The notes under the pieces were generated by a model, which searched no databases, had not been told where the DNA came from, and was given only the letters and a program-made list of their open reading frames with translations. From assembly GCF_000758605.1 (NCBI RefSeq), contig NZ_CP009282.1, positions 2,666,001 through 2,730,000 on the forward strand: a stretch of 64,000 nucleotides of DNA, in the 5' to 3' direction. A program made the position numbers and the translations under genes. Positions within the stretch are counted from its first letter, which is position 1; every line of letters begins with the position of its first letter. Origin of the DNA: Paenibacillus sp. FSL R5-0912 (GTDB lineage Bacteria; Bacillota; Bacilli; Paenibacillales; Paenibacillaceae). Of this stretch, positions 55,684-64,000 are shown in pieces.

Positions 55684-56865
55684 TTGAAGTACGATTTTAA
55701 CCGTATCATTGACCGCCGCAATACCCGCTCATACAAATGGGACCAGTCCGAGAAGCTGTTCGGAGACAAGGAGATTCTTCCGCTTTGGGTCGCGGATATG
55801 GACTTTGAGAGCCCTCCTGCCGTGAAGGAAGCGATTCTGCGCCGTGTACAGGAAGGGGTGTACGGCTATAGTGTGACGAGTGACTCCTACAAGGAGGCGA
55901 TTGCCGGGTGGTACCGCAGCCGTCATAACTGGGAGATTCAGAAGGAATGGATTACCGATTCCCCGGGAATTGTGACCTCGCTCAGCCTGTCCGTAGAGCT
56001 GTTCAGCCAGCCGGGAGATCAGGTGATTCTGCAGTCGCCGGTCTACTATCCTTTCTATGATGTGATCCGGATGAATGACCGCAAGGTGGCGATCAACCCG
56101 CTGAAGCTCGAAGAAGGCCATTATGTTATGGATTATATCCAGCTAGAAGAGCTGATGGCCGGCGGCGCCAAGCTGCTGCTGCTGTGCAGTCCGCATAATC
56201 CTGGCGGCAGAGTGTGGGAGCGGGAAGAGCTGCTGCGTCTTGGGGAGCTGTGCCTGCGGTATGGTGTGACGGTAATTTCGGATGAGATTCACTGCGATAT
56301 GGCGATGCCGGGTTACAAGCATATCCCGTTTGCTTCCCTGTCACCGGAGCTGTCGGATATTACACTGACTACACTGGCTGCGACCAAGACCTTCAATCTG
56401 CCGGGCCTGCAAACCTCGTATATCGTAACCTCGAACCCGGAGCTGAAACGTAAATTTGACTATAAGCTCAAGGCACTCAGCCTGCATATGTCGGCATTCT
56501 TCACGCCGGAGGCGGTTGAGGCGGCTTACAATGAAGGCGGAGAATGGCTGGATGAGCTGGTGCAGCATGTCAGCGGCAATGCCGGGTATGCCATCAGCTA
56601 CCTCGCAGAGCATCTGCCGCAGGTGAAGCCGATGAAGCCTGAAGCCACCTATCTGCTGTGGATCGATTGCCGGGCCCTGGGGCTGGATGCGGACGGACTT
56701 AAGAAGCTGATGTACCGTGAGGCCAAGGTGGCTTTTAATGAAGGCTCTGTCTTCGGAACGGAAGGCCAAGGCCATCTGCGTATTAATCTGGCCTGTCCGC
56801 GTTCCATTCTTGCCGAAGCGCTGGAGCGGTTCACTCAGGCTGCTGCTCCATATGTTCAGCAATAA
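55684..56865 (+). CDS. patB: PatB/MalY-type PLP aminotransferase or C-S lyase
   Basis: 393 residues of fold type I. Recognisable parts are WVADMDFESPPAV near residue 37, YGYSVTSDSY, SPHNPGGRVW (substrate-binding), SDEIHCDM (PLP-ring Asp), and the PLP Lys in AATKTFNLPG. PatB-type enzymes cleave cystathionine or cysteine C-S bonds, giving homocysteine or sulfide. TTG 55684 follows GGGGTGA. Single gene with no clear partner. The C-S lyase reading is the usual family one; a true aminotransferase activity is not excluded. Confidence 0.9.
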   Translation: MKYDFNRIIDRRNTRSYKWDQSEKLFGDKEILPLWVADMDFESPPAVKEAILRRVQEGVYGYSVTSDSYKEAIAGWYRSRHNWEIQKEWITDSPGIVTSLSLSVELFSQPGDQVILQSPVYYPFYDVIRMNDRKVAINPLKLEEGHYVMDYIQLEELMAGGAKLLLLCSPHNPGGRVWEREELLRLGELCLRYGVTVISDEIHCDMAMPGYKHIPFASLSPELSDITLTTLAATKTFNLPGLQTSYIVTSNPELKRKFDYKLKALSLHMSAFFTPEAVEAAYNEGGEWLDELVQHVSGNAGYAISYLAEHLPQVKPMKPEATYLLWIDCRALGLDADGLKKLMYREAKVAFNEGSVFGTEGQGHLRINLACPRSILAEALERFTQAAAPYVQQ

Positions 56866-56913
56866 AGGTAGCGTACCGTAAATTAGAAGCTATATTAAAA
56901 CATTTACAGCGAT

Positions 56914-56950
56914 CAAGAAATCCGCGCCCTTAGAGGTAGCGGATTTCTTG
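56914..56950. repeat. Perfect 12-base inverted repeat between patB and the nucleoside hydrolase
   Basis: CAAGAAATCCGC at 56914-56925 is mirrored by GCGGATTTCTTG at 56939-56950 with a 13-base loop. Neither strand has a T-run after it, so it is a weak terminator at best. Confidence 0.6.
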
Positions 56951-57130
56951 TTATACTGCTGTCTGAGAAGGTAGATGGTGTCCCACCAACCTCGCGGTGA
57001 ACACTCCATTGCTGACCCTTCCCGGCATGCGCATCAACCACAACCACTTATTGAGCAGAGTGCAGAGCCGTGTTAAGATGGGCAGTACGGCTGATAGAGT
57101 AAGTATATATAGAGAGTGGGAGAGATAGAG

Positions 57131-58090
57131 ATGAGTAGCAGCAATACAACCCGGATGGTTATTGATTGTGATACAGGAATAGACGATGCTTTGGCTATTC
57201 TATATGCCCTACGCACACCGGAAGTGGTGGTTGAGGGGATAACGACGGTGTTTGGCAATATTGATGTGAAGCAGGCGGCGGATAATACCTTGCGGCTGCT
57301 TACACTCGCAGATCCCGGATACGACATCCCGGTAGCGCTTGGAGCGTCCAAGGCACTGGTGCGCGAACTGACAGGCTTCTCAACCCATGTGCATGGGGAG
57401 AATGGGATTGGCGGCGTTGAGCTTCCCCCTTCCGGGCAAGTGCCGGTGCAGGAGACAGCGGCGGAGTTCATAGCGCGGATGGCGGATGAGAACCCGGGTG
57501 AGATTGTACTGGTAACGCTCGGACGGTTGACCAATCTGTCGCTCGCGCTGGATTTGGACCCGCAATTGACCTCCAAGCTGAAGAAGGTAGTGGTCATGGG
57601 CGGCACGGTCTTTAAGCCGGGCAATGTGACTCCGGTGGCCGAAGCGAATCTGTGGGGCGACCCCGAAGCAGCTGACCGTGTATTCACCTCTGGCCTGCCT
57701 GTGCTGATGATCGGGCTGGATGTTACACTGCAGACACGGATCACATCAGAGCATCTTGAGCTGTTGAAGCGCCATGGGCGCGAAGAGAACAAGTCCATCA
57801 TAGACTTCATGGAGGAGTCACTCGAATACTATTTCAAGTTTTACCGGGAAGCCAATTATCTGATCAACAGTGCGCCGCTGCATGATCCGCTGGCCCTGAT
57901 GGCCGCAGTGCAGCCAGATCTGGTGACTACGCGCCGGATGAAGGTCCGTGTGGAGCACCAGGGAGAATTCACCTCCGGTATGGTCGTGGCAGATTTGCGG
58001 CCGCAGCCCAAGGTCGGACATTTCATCGAAGTGGCGGTGGATGTAGAGGCTGAACGGGCGGTTGGTGTCTTTTTGAGCGCGTTTATGTGA
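57131..58090 (+). CDS. Inosine/uridine-preferring nucleoside hydrolase
   Basis: 319 residues. The calcium-binding motif is VIDCDTGIDDALAI (DxDxxxDD at Asp12, Asp14, Asp18 and Asp19), VVVMGG is in the middle, and the active-site His is in PLHDPLALM near the C terminus. It would hydrolyse ribonucleosides to base and ribose. ATG 57131 is favoured because GGGAGAG precedes it; a GTG 15 bases upstream is an alternative. Stands alone. No signal peptide. Confidence 0.9.
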   Translation: MSSSNTTRMVIDCDTGIDDALAILYALRTPEVVVEGITTVFGNIDVKQAADNTLRLLTLADPGYDIPVALGASKALVRELTGFSTHVHGENGIGGVELPPSGQVPVQETAAEFIARMADENPGEIVLVTLGRLTNLSLALDLDPQLTSKLKKVVVMGGTVFKPGNVTPVAEANLWGDPEAADRVFTSGLPVLMIGLDVTLQTRITSEHLELLKRHGREENKSIIDFMEESLEYYFKFYREANYLINSAPLHDPLALMAAVQPDLVTTRRMKVRVEHQGEFTSGMVVADLRPQPKVGHFIEVAVDVEAERAVGVFLSAFM

Positions 58091-58175
58091 ATGGAGGAAC
58101 CGAATTCAGCTTCAGCTACCCGTCTTTTATAGCTAGCAGACATATGAATCTCCCAATAGTTACAATCTCTTAATT

Positions 58176-58184
58176 TGCTATAAT
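58176..58184 (+). promoter_or_regulatory. Extended -10 promoter for the GH18-like gene
   Basis: TGCTATAAT: the TATAAT is at 58179-58184 and TG precedes it at the extended -10 position. It is 80 bases before the start codon at 58264. Confidence 0.6.
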
Positions 58185-58263
58185 TACCTGGTTTGGTAAA
58201 ATGGTAGGGGATGTAAGATTGAGAGATTCATAATCTATCTATAAGAGAATGGGGAATTAATTA

Positions 58264-59514
58264 ATGAAGCATCTTGCTAAAATAGTATTATGCGCAGCGA
58301 TCTCACTGGGGAGCTACACAGCACTTCCTGGAAGTGCTGCACAGGCGGCACCAGGCGGTGTCAGCATTCTGCTGGACGGATATCCGCTGCCTTTTCCGGT
58401 AGAACCTGTAGTCATGAGCGGAACGACAATGGTACCCTTCCGTGCGATCTCTGAGGCGTTGGGCATTGAGGTGGAATGGAATCAGGCGGCCCGCCAGATT
58501 ACCGCGACGCAGAAGTCTGCTGCTGAAGCAGCTCCGGCAAAAGTTATCCTAACCCTGGGTAGCAAAAACGCTTCTGTGAACGGGACCGTAGTGAAGCTCG
58601 ACGTAGCGCCACAGAATATCCGCGGGACAACGATGATTCCGCTCAAGTTCTTCAGCCAGCAGTTTGGGGCGGTTGCTTCCTGGAATCAGGCGGCCAAGAC
58701 CGTATCGATTACATCTCCCAAGCGGGATTTGTATACCTTGGGATTCTACGCGCAGAAGGCCTACAGCGAAGTGTCGCTGATTCCAAGCTTTGATGCAGTA
58801 GCCTTCGGCTGGAGCCGGATTGACCCGGCCGGACAATTCACCACAACCGGTAAGGATTTCTGGTGGCCTGAGGCAGCAGGAGAGGTGACGCCGGAATCCA
58901 TTGTCCAGAATGCAGCAGCGGGAGGTACAGCCCCGTATCTGATGGTCTACTCTAGTGACTCTGCTCTGGAACTGAGCAAGAATCTGACGGACCCGCAGCT
59001 GCAGCAGCAGACCATCGCCAGCATCGTGGACCTGGCCTCGCAGAAGGGATTTCAGGGCATCGGACTGGATCTGGAAGGACTGGGCTTGACCGGAGATAAG
59101 GCGCTTGTGCAGAGCCAGTATAATGCTTTTGTCAAAAATCTCTCCGTGGCCGCACGCGCTGCCAGTCTGAAGCTGACGGTGATTCTGCATCCGCTCAACA
59201 GCTCCTACAAAGGCTATGATTACAAAACGCTTGCTTCGCTCGCTGACGATCTGGTCATTATGGCCTACGCCTACGAGGGCGAGAAGGGGCCGGAGCCGAT
59301 GGATAAAGTGGATGAAGGTATCCGGCTTGCCCTGCAGCAGGTCAGCAAAGACAAGCTAATTCTCGGCATTTCAGTATTCAGCGAGAATGATTCCTCCGTT
59401 AACGCGAAGATTGGCCTGGCCAAGCGTTACGGTCTCAAAGGAATTGCCATCTGGCGACTGGGTCTCATTGGCCAGCCGGTGTTCAGCAGAATGGGAGAAT
59501 CGGTAGAATTGTAG
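58264..59514 (+). CDS. Secreted GH18-like glycosidase with copper-amine-oxidase-like domain
   Basis: 416 residues. A signal peptide (1-28, ending AAQAAP) is followed by the copper-amine-oxidase N-terminal-like domain (about 32-155, FRAISEALGIEVEWNQ and IPLKFFSQQFGAVASW). Then comes a GH18-type barrel with the catalytic Glu in FQGIGLDLEGL and the LVIMAYAYEG strand. The DxxDxDxE motif is degenerate (only the last Asp and Glu are kept), as in spore-lysis hydrolases of the YdhD/SleL type. It may trim cell wall or spore cortex sugars; not proved. GAGAATGGGG precedes ATG 58264. Confidence 0.86.
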   Translation: MKHLAKIVLCAAISLGSYTALPGSAAQAAPGGVSILLDGYPLPFPVEPVVMSGTTMVPFRAISEALGIEVEWNQAARQITATQKSAAEAAPAKVILTLGSKNASVNGTVVKLDVAPQNIRGTTMIPLKFFSQQFGAVASWNQAAKTVSITSPKRDLYTLGFYAQKAYSEVSLIPSFDAVAFGWSRIDPAGQFTTTGKDFWWPEAAGEVTPESIVQNAAAGGTAPYLMVYSSDSALELSKNLTDPQLQQQTIASIVDLASQKGFQGIGLDLEGLGLTGDKALVQSQYNAFVKNLSVAARAASLKLTVILHPLNSSYKGYDYKTLASLADDLVIMAYAYEGEKGPEPMDKVDEGIRLALQQVSKDKLILGISVFSENDSSVNAKIGLAKRYGLKGIAIWRLGLIGQPVFSRMGESVEL

Positions 59515-59568
59515 AATGTGCTGCTAGTATTCATGCAATGGTAGCTATAAATAAATCTGGCTGAAGGG

Positions 59569-59608
59569 AGACTGCCGTATGGTGATACTGACCACACGGC
59601 AGTCTATT
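59569..59608 (+). terminator. Terminator-like hairpin after the GH18-like gene
   Basis: AGACTGCCGT at 59569-59578 pairs with ACGGCAGTCT at 59596-59605, with an inner GGT/ACC. The tail is ATTTG, so the T-run is short. Confidence 0.65.
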
Positions 59609-59733
59609 TGATGAACATATGAATGTATGGGGTTCCTTATTTGAGTCCTCCTCAGGTTTCTGTTTATTATGCAGTATCTTGTATATTCGGGCTGGCGATA
59701 TCAAATGTCACATTAAGCTGACGGGGGAACCTG

Positions 59734-59759
59734 TATAATTTTAAAGGTTGACCTTTAAA
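59734..59759 (+). promoter_or_regulatory. Promoter with perfect palindrome before the radical SAM gene
   Basis: TATAAT at 59734-59739 is followed at once by TTTAAAGGT-TG-ACCTTTAAA (59740-59759), an exact inverted repeat. It covers the expected transcription start, so it looks like an operator. No -35 match is good. Confidence 0.7.
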
Positions 59760-59792
59760 TTGACGGTTCTAAATATAGGAGGACTATAGAGC

Positions 59793-60746
59793 ATGAGTAC
59801 GAAATACAAAGCACTGGAACTGGATAAACCGATGACTTATGAGCTGGAAGGGCTGGAAGTCGGGGTTACCTCGAACTGCAATTTCCGCTGCGATTACTGC
59901 TGCGCTTACAATAGAAATGATGGACAGAGCATTAACGGCAAGGAGGTTATTCGCATTCTGGAGGAGCTGCCGAATCTGAAGCGTGTGCGCCTCTCGGGCG
60001 GTGAGGTGACGCTGAAGTTCCAGGATTGCGTGGATATTGTGGCTTACTGCACCTCTCGCGGGATTCAGACCCAGCTGAACTCTAACGGCAGCCTGCTGAA
60101 TGAAGAGCGGATCGGGCAGCTGGTGGATGCAGGCCTGACTACGATACATATTTCCTTCAATTTCACTACTGCCGAAGCATTCTCTGCTTATTACAATATC
60201 CACACAAGCGTTTATACCAAAATCAGAGAGAACATCACGATGTTCGCCAAAACAAATGTGAATGTGGTACTGGAAACGCTGCTGTTCAACGAAACGCAGG
60301 ACAATATGCGCGAGATCAGCGATCATGTCTATTCCATGGGCGTAAGAACGCATGAGATCCAGAACAGCATTATTATGGGGCATACCGGCTGGAAAGCGAT
60401 CGCGGCCCGGGAACAGCTGAAGAATGCCGTGAACGAGCTGATTGCCCGTAAACCGGCGGATACCACACTCTATTTCACATGTATGGACCGGTTCATGGAG
60501 GCCATGGGCTTCGAGGAACAGCCGGGTGTCTACTTCCCGCACTGCATTGAGGGCATGAAGCAGCTTCACCTGCACGGCAATGGCGATATTCTGATCTCTG
60601 AGCTATGCCACCCGGTTATTATCGGCAATATTTACAGCGGCACCTCGCTGAAGGATCTGTACAGCAATATGCCTGCACCGCTCGAAAAGTATCTGGAGAA
60701 GCGGCCTTGCCCGGCGCTGGATGCGCTTTTCCCGCAAGGGGTATAG
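59793..60746 (+). CDS. Radical SAM protein with SPASM-like C terminus
   Basis: 317 residues. The iron-sulfur motif CNFRCDYC gives Cys29, Cys33 and Cys36; a glycine-rich SAM segment LSGGEVTL follows. The C-terminal part has further Cys near residues 230, 251, 272 and 305, which resembles a SPASM-type auxiliary cluster but is not a full match. It falls in the MoaA/NifB/PqqE superfamily; the substrate is unknown and no precursor peptide gene was found next to it. A perfect palindrome overlaps its promoter. The gene stands 128 bases before a decayed transporter fragment. Start ATG 59793 follows AGGAGG-like sequence at 59778-59783. Confidence 0.88.
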   Translation: MSTKYKALELDKPMTYELEGLEVGVTSNCNFRCDYCCAYNRNDGQSINGKEVIRILEELPNLKRVRLSGGEVTLKFQDCVDIVAYCTSRGIQTQLNSNGSLLNEERIGQLVDAGLTTIHISFNFTTAEAFSAYYNIHTSVYTKIRENITMFAKTNVNVVLETLLFNETQDNMREISDHVYSMGVRTHEIQNSIIMGHTGWKAIAAREQLKNAVNELIARKPADTTLYFTCMDRFMEAMGFEEQPGVYFPHCIEGMKQLHLHGNGDILISELCHPVIIGNIYSGTSLKDLYSNMPAPLEKYLEKRPCPALDALFPQGV

Positions 60747-60874
60747 TCCGGACGCTGCAGCAGAAGAGATTATGAGCGGAACTTATTATTGTGCATTATA
60801 TCAGGCAGGATTGCAGCCCAACCGCTGTGGTCCTGTCTTTTTGCTGGTCACATATGAACTGGGAGGATTTCATC

Positions 60875-61377
60875 ATGAGCCTGATTATCGCTTCAGCTGC
60901 CGGACTAGGCTCTGCTGCGATGAATATCGGCTTCTCCTATGCGAGTCAGGCGGCAGATATAGCTGTTGCCGATGGAACAGTCAGAATTAGCGCCAATCTT
61001 ATTTCCTGGGTAATTACGCTGTCCGGCGGCTTCATCGCCAACTTCGTGTATGCTTTTATCCTGCTACTCAAGAACCGGACCTATAAGGATTATTTCGCCC
61101 AAGGTGCAGGCCCGGCCTACGGCAAGGCGCTGTTAACCGCTGCAGTCTGGTTCCTGGCACTCGGTGTCTACGCCAAGGCAACCGCATTACTCGGTCGCTA
61201 GGCTCTGTCGTGGGCTGGCTTGCCTTCAACGGATTGTCGCTGATCATCAGCAATGCCTGGGGACTTAAGGATGGGGAGTAGAAAGGATTCACGGCTCCCA
61301 AGAAGCTGCTGCTGTGTGGGAATGTAATATTGATTCTGTCCTAGATTGTAGTGGGGATCGCCAACAGCATGGCATAG
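60875..61377 (+). pseudogene. RhaT-type (drug/metabolite or sugar) transporter fragment, decayed
   Basis: Only the C-terminal part of an L-rhamnose/proton symporter-like protein remains, beginning near ATG 60875 (GGGAGG upstream). The first frame ends at TAG 61199-61201 after ALLGR. Homologous sequence continues in a second frame from 61201 (GSVVGWLAFNGLSLIISNAW), with stops at TAG 61279-61281 in what reads as GE-x-KG and at TAG 61342-61344 in LS-x-IV, ending IVVGIANSMA at 61377. Both stops fall where the family has Trp. The N-terminal half is missing. Confidence 0.8.
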
Positions 61378-61512
61378 GATATTCTGCAAATTGGCAATTT
61401 TCCACTCTTCCGGGCGGCTTGGTTCTGTTATGATTTCATTAGAGGTAGTAACTAAGACCAAGAAATCTGCAGATAAGGAATGTGTGGCCAGCCATACATA
61501 AAGGGATATAAC

Positions 61513-62541
61513 ATGCTTGGTGCAATAAGACGCGGACTGATATCTTCCAATGTGGTGCTTGAGAAAATAATGCCGCTGCTCACTCCGGCAGCCATTGTCG
61601 TTGGTGTGCTTAATGAGGCGGCGCTGCTGCCGTTTACCTGGCTGGTGCCGTGGATCTTTGCTTGTATGACGCTGATCGGCAGTCTGAAATCTAATTTCCG
61701 TGACTTGCTGGCAGTGTTGGCTAAACCGCAAAAGCTGATCATCCTGCTGATTATTCTGCATGTGGTGATGCCGCTGATCGGCTGGCTGGCAGCCATGGCC
61801 TTTTTCCCGGGAGATCCGTATACAGTTACAGGGTATGTGCTGCTGTTTGCCATTCCGACCGGTGTGGTCAGTGTGGTCTGGGTGTCGATGCATGGCGGGA
61901 ATGTTGCTCTTACGCTGGCGCTGATCCTGATCGATACACTGCTCTCGCCGCTGGTAGTACCCGGCACGCTGTATCTGCTGATGGGGGCGAGCGTGCAGAT
62001 TGAGATCGGGGAGATGATGCGGGGGCTGCTCTATATGGTGGTGCTGCCATCCGTAGCGGGGATGCTGCTCAATCAGTTCAGTAAAGGCAAGGTTACTGCA
62101 GTCTGCGGCCCGCCGCTTGCACCGTTTGTCAAAGTTGGCCTGTTCATCGTTGTGTCGATCAATGGCGCCAGCATTGCCCGTTATCTGAAGCATCCGGATG
62201 GCAAGCTGATCCTAATTATTGCCGTTACTTTCGTAACTGTCGTATTGGGCTATATTATCGGTGCTGTAGTCTCACGAAGCTTCCGCTGGGATTATGAGAA
62301 TACCGTCGCCGTTCAGTTCAACTCCGGTATGCGCAATCTGAGTGCAGGTGCGGTACTGGCAGTGAAATACTTTCCGCCAGCCGTCGCCCTGCCCGTGATT
62401 TCCGGCATGCTGTTTCAGCAGATTCTGGCTGCCTGCTCCGGCATGTTCATCCGCAGCCGGGCCAAACGTCTGCTGCAGGCGGAAGCTCCTACTTCAGGAG
62501 GACCTATAGCCACACCGGCAGAGAGCCGCATTTCGTTATAG
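61513..62541 (+). CDS. Bile acid:sodium symporter (BASS) family transporter
   Basis: 342 residues and about nine to ten hydrophobic segments, the BASS/SBF pattern: PWIFACMTLIGSL, FAIPTGVVSVVWVSMHGGNVALTL, NSGMRNLSAGAVLAVKYFPP, PVISGMLFQQI. These membrane proteins move organic anions or other small molecules with sodium; the substrate is not visible. ATG 61513 follows AAAGGGA; in-frame codons back to 61480 have no site. A terminator follows at 62553. Its 5' region borders the RhaT-type fragment. Confidence 0.88.
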   Translation: MLGAIRRGLISSNVVLEKIMPLLTPAAIVVGVLNEAALLPFTWLVPWIFACMTLIGSLKSNFRDLLAVLAKPQKLIILLIILHVVMPLIGWLAAMAFFPGDPYTVTGYVLLFAIPTGVVSVVWVSMHGGNVALTLALILIDTLLSPLVVPGTLYLLMGASVQIEIGEMMRGLLYMVVLPSVAGMLLNQFSKGKVTAVCGPPLAPFVKVGLFIVVSINGASIARYLKHPDGKLILIIAVTFVTVVLGYIIGAVVSRSFRWDYENTVAVQFNSGMRNLSAGAVLAVKYFPPAVALPVISGMLFQQILAACSGMFIRSRAKRLLQAEAPTSGGPIATPAESRISL

Positions 62542-62552
62542 AGTATCCCGGC

Positions 62553-62613
62553 AATCCCGCATTTCCCCCTATATTGAGTGCCGCTGCCTGCGGCTGGGGA
62601 ATTGCGGGTTTTT
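62553..62613 (+). terminator. Terminator after the BASS transporter
   Basis: A near-perfect inverted repeat of about 15 bases (ATCCCGCATTTCCCC with GGGGAATTGCGGGTT) spans 62554-62610, followed by TTTTTC. Confidence 0.8.
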
Positions 62614-62698
62614 CAGGCTGAATATAAATAAAAATAGTTATATTTCACTATTATTCGACAAAATGCGATATTATTTCCGAAAATTCGTCTAGAAATAT

Positions 62699-62725
62699 TA
62701 ATTATTTCTGTGGAAAATCCGATAG
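62699..62725 (+). promoter_or_regulatory. Sigma-D-like promoter for the chemoreceptor
   Basis: TAAT at 62699-62702, 15 bases, then TCCGATAG at 62718-62725. The flagellar sigma-D consensus is TAAA-N15-GCCGATAT, so 3 of 4 and 6 of 8 bases match. The downstream gene is a chemoreceptor, as expected for this regulon. Confidence 0.55.
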
Positions 62726-62802
62726 TAATTGTAATAAATGTTACGGTTTTTAGCTATTCAGGTACTAGTGGATTAGATAGAGGCGGAAGGGTGTAGAAAA
62801 CT

Positions 62803-64000
62803 ATGAAGATTCGTATGAAGCTATCGGTTATGATGATTGTCGTTACACTAATTTCTACAGCATTAATGGGGATTTTTACGTACACCAAGTCCACTGGCAC
62901 TATCTTGAATCTGACTGAAGCTTCTATGGCACAGGTGAACACCAACAAAGCGCAGACGATTGCGGCAATGATCGATAAAGAGAAGCGGAGCATGCAGCTC
63001 GTTGCAGGTGAAAGCGAGATCCAACAGCTGCTGCTTCAGGCCGGAAACGGCGAACTTACTACCGGGGATGCACTGCAGAATGAAGTGAATGTGAAGCTTC
63101 AGGGCTTAGTCAAAGATGCTGGCAACCTGGAGCATATGTTTGTGGCTGATATGAAGGGAATTGCGGTAGCTGACAGTGACACCAAGCTGGTCGGCACCGA
63201 TTTCAGCGAAAGAAACTACACGAAGAATGTATTCAAGACAGGTGAAGCTGTCGTCAGTGAGACCTTGAAATCTAAATCTACCGGAGCCTACGTATTAGCC
63301 TTTGTCCATCCTGTGAAGAGCGGGGGCAAGATGATCGGTTTCGTCGCTTCGGCGGTTAATGCGAACAGTATTATTAAATATTTAGCCGATGCCAAGGTGA
63401 CCAATGCGCCTTCATCCTATGCCTATCTGGTGGACGAAACTGGCAATATCCTCTACCATCCGGATGAAACAAAGATTGGTTCAGTGATTGAGAATGAATC
63501 AATTAAAGCTGTTGTGGAGCGTGTGAAGGTGGGCGAGACCGTACCGGATGGAACGGTGCAGTACACGTATGAGGGCGCTGAGAAAAAAGCGGCTTTCACC
63601 GTTCTTCCGGAGACTCACTGGACCCTGGTACTGACTGGAGATCTGGAGGAGATCATGCTGCCTGTGGATGAAATGACCAACTACATTTTATTGCTAGGAC
63701 TGGGAAGCCTGCTGCTTACGCTGTTAATTGGGGTTACTGTAGCTACCCGTATCTCCTCACCGATTATCAAGCTTACCCAGCTGATTAACCGCACCGCGCA
63801 GCTGGATTTGAAGTATGACAACCAGTATGAATATTTAACTAAAAATAAAGATGAGACAGGTACCATTGCCAAGGCAATGTTCCATACCCGCGCCGTTCTG
63901 CGTGAGATGGCCGGAAGCCTGATCTCGATTTCCTCGAAAGTGCTGGATAATGCGGAGACGCTGGAGAAGCTGTCCATTGACGTCAGGGAGAATGCGCATG
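62803..64000 (+). CDS. Methyl-accepting chemotaxis protein (3' end cut by window)
   Basis: 399 residues visible, open to the window edge. A membrane segment (about 6-28, VMMIVVTLISTALMG) is followed by a large extracellular dCache-type sensor (about 40-285) with GAYVLAFVHPVKSGGKMIG and YAYLVDETGNILYHPD. The second membrane segment (about 295-316, LLLGLGSLLLTLLIGV) and a HAMP domain follow. The MCP signalling tip lies beyond the window. ATG 62803 has GGAAGGG at 62785-62791. dCache receptors sense amino acids or organic acids; the ligand here is unknown. Confidence 0.9.
   Translation, partial: MKIRMKLSVMMIVVTLISTALMGIFTYTKSTGTILNLTEASMAQVNTNKAQTIAAMIDKEKRSMQLVAGESEIQQLLLQAGNGELTTGDALQNEVNVKLQGLVKDAGNLEHMFVADMKGIAVADSDTKLVGTDFSERNYTKNVFKTGEAVVSETLKSKSTGAYVLAFVHPVKSGGKMIGFVASAVNANSIIKYLADAKVTNAPSSYAYLVDETGNILYHPDETKIGSVIENESIKAVVERVKVGETVPDGTVQYTYEGAEKKAAFTVLPETHWTLVLTGDLEEIMLPVDEMTNYILLLGLGSLLLTLLIGVTVATRISSPIIKLTQLINRTAQLDLKYDNQYEYLTKNKDETGTIAKAMFHTRAVLREMAGSLISISSKVLDNAETLEKLSIDVRENAH

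Noticed and set aside
61198..62193. 331-codon minus-strand open frame opposite the BASS transporter
   Set aside because: The composition is Gln/His/Arg-rich as expected for an antisense shadow, while the plus-strand frame is a clear transporter.
62654..62660. Perfect Spo0A-box-like TTCGACA before the last chemoreceptor
   Set aside because: A seven-base match is expected several times by chance in 64 kb on two strands; similar near matches occur at 1037 and 31971, so it is not evidence on its own.

Overview
The window looks like chromosome of a Paenibacillus-type, spore-forming, motile Firmicute. The signs are AraC-type two-component pairs beside sugar-binding proteins, three-domain S-layer anchors (SLH), secreted proteins with copper-amine-oxidase-like N-terminal domains, adjacent dgk/dck kinase genes of the Bacillus subtilis type, many TTG/GTG starts with GGAGG-like ribosome sites, and moderate GC. 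No rRNA, tRNA or CRISPR array was seen. Both ends cut genes: a sugar-binding lipoprotein on the left and a chemoreceptor on the right.

Layout. 0-6.5 kb: an amino-sugar module (ABC binding protein, sensor kinase, AraC-type response regulator, nagB, nagA) in tight co-directional order. 6.7-11.2 kb: a repeat-rich accessory stretch with a VOC protein, a YdeI-like gene, two families of regularly spaced short repeats, a GC-rich 60-bp minisatellite, and a complete IS200/IS605 element (TnpA plus TnpB) whose right end supplies the stop codon of the next gene. 11.2-21 kb: regulators and housekeeping genes (DUF1761, WYL regulator, chemoreceptor, NAD-dependent epimerase, ECF sigma, a second-type ClpP with a small Sm-like protein, an acyltransferase fusion, an AraC regulator, an NTF2-like protein). 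21-24.3 kb: a carboxynorspermidine dehydrogenase/decarboxylase operon for polyamine synthesis, preceded by an unusual 840-base leader region. 24.4-32 kb: an APH-like kinase, two AT-rich genes (GNAT, S51 peptidase), a PadR-controlled esterase operon, an RCC1-like secreted protein, and dgk-dck.

32.2-55.1 kb is the most striking part: one co-directional cluster of three giant secreted proteins (about 1854, 2597 and 2905 residues) and a secreted trypsin-like protease, ending at a strong terminator. Giants 2 and 3 end in SLH domains and giant 1 does not. Giant 3 is almost entirely GLUG-type beta-helix repeat in three modules. I infer a cell-surface assembly or adhesion/matrix system, but no function can be proved from sequence.

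55.2-64 kb: a stand-alone receiver, a PatB-type C-S lyase, a nucleoside hydrolase, a GH18-like secreted hydrolase, a radical SAM protein behind a perfect palindrome, a decayed RhaT-type transporter pseudogene, a BASS-family transporter, and a chemoreceptor with a sigma-D-like promoter.
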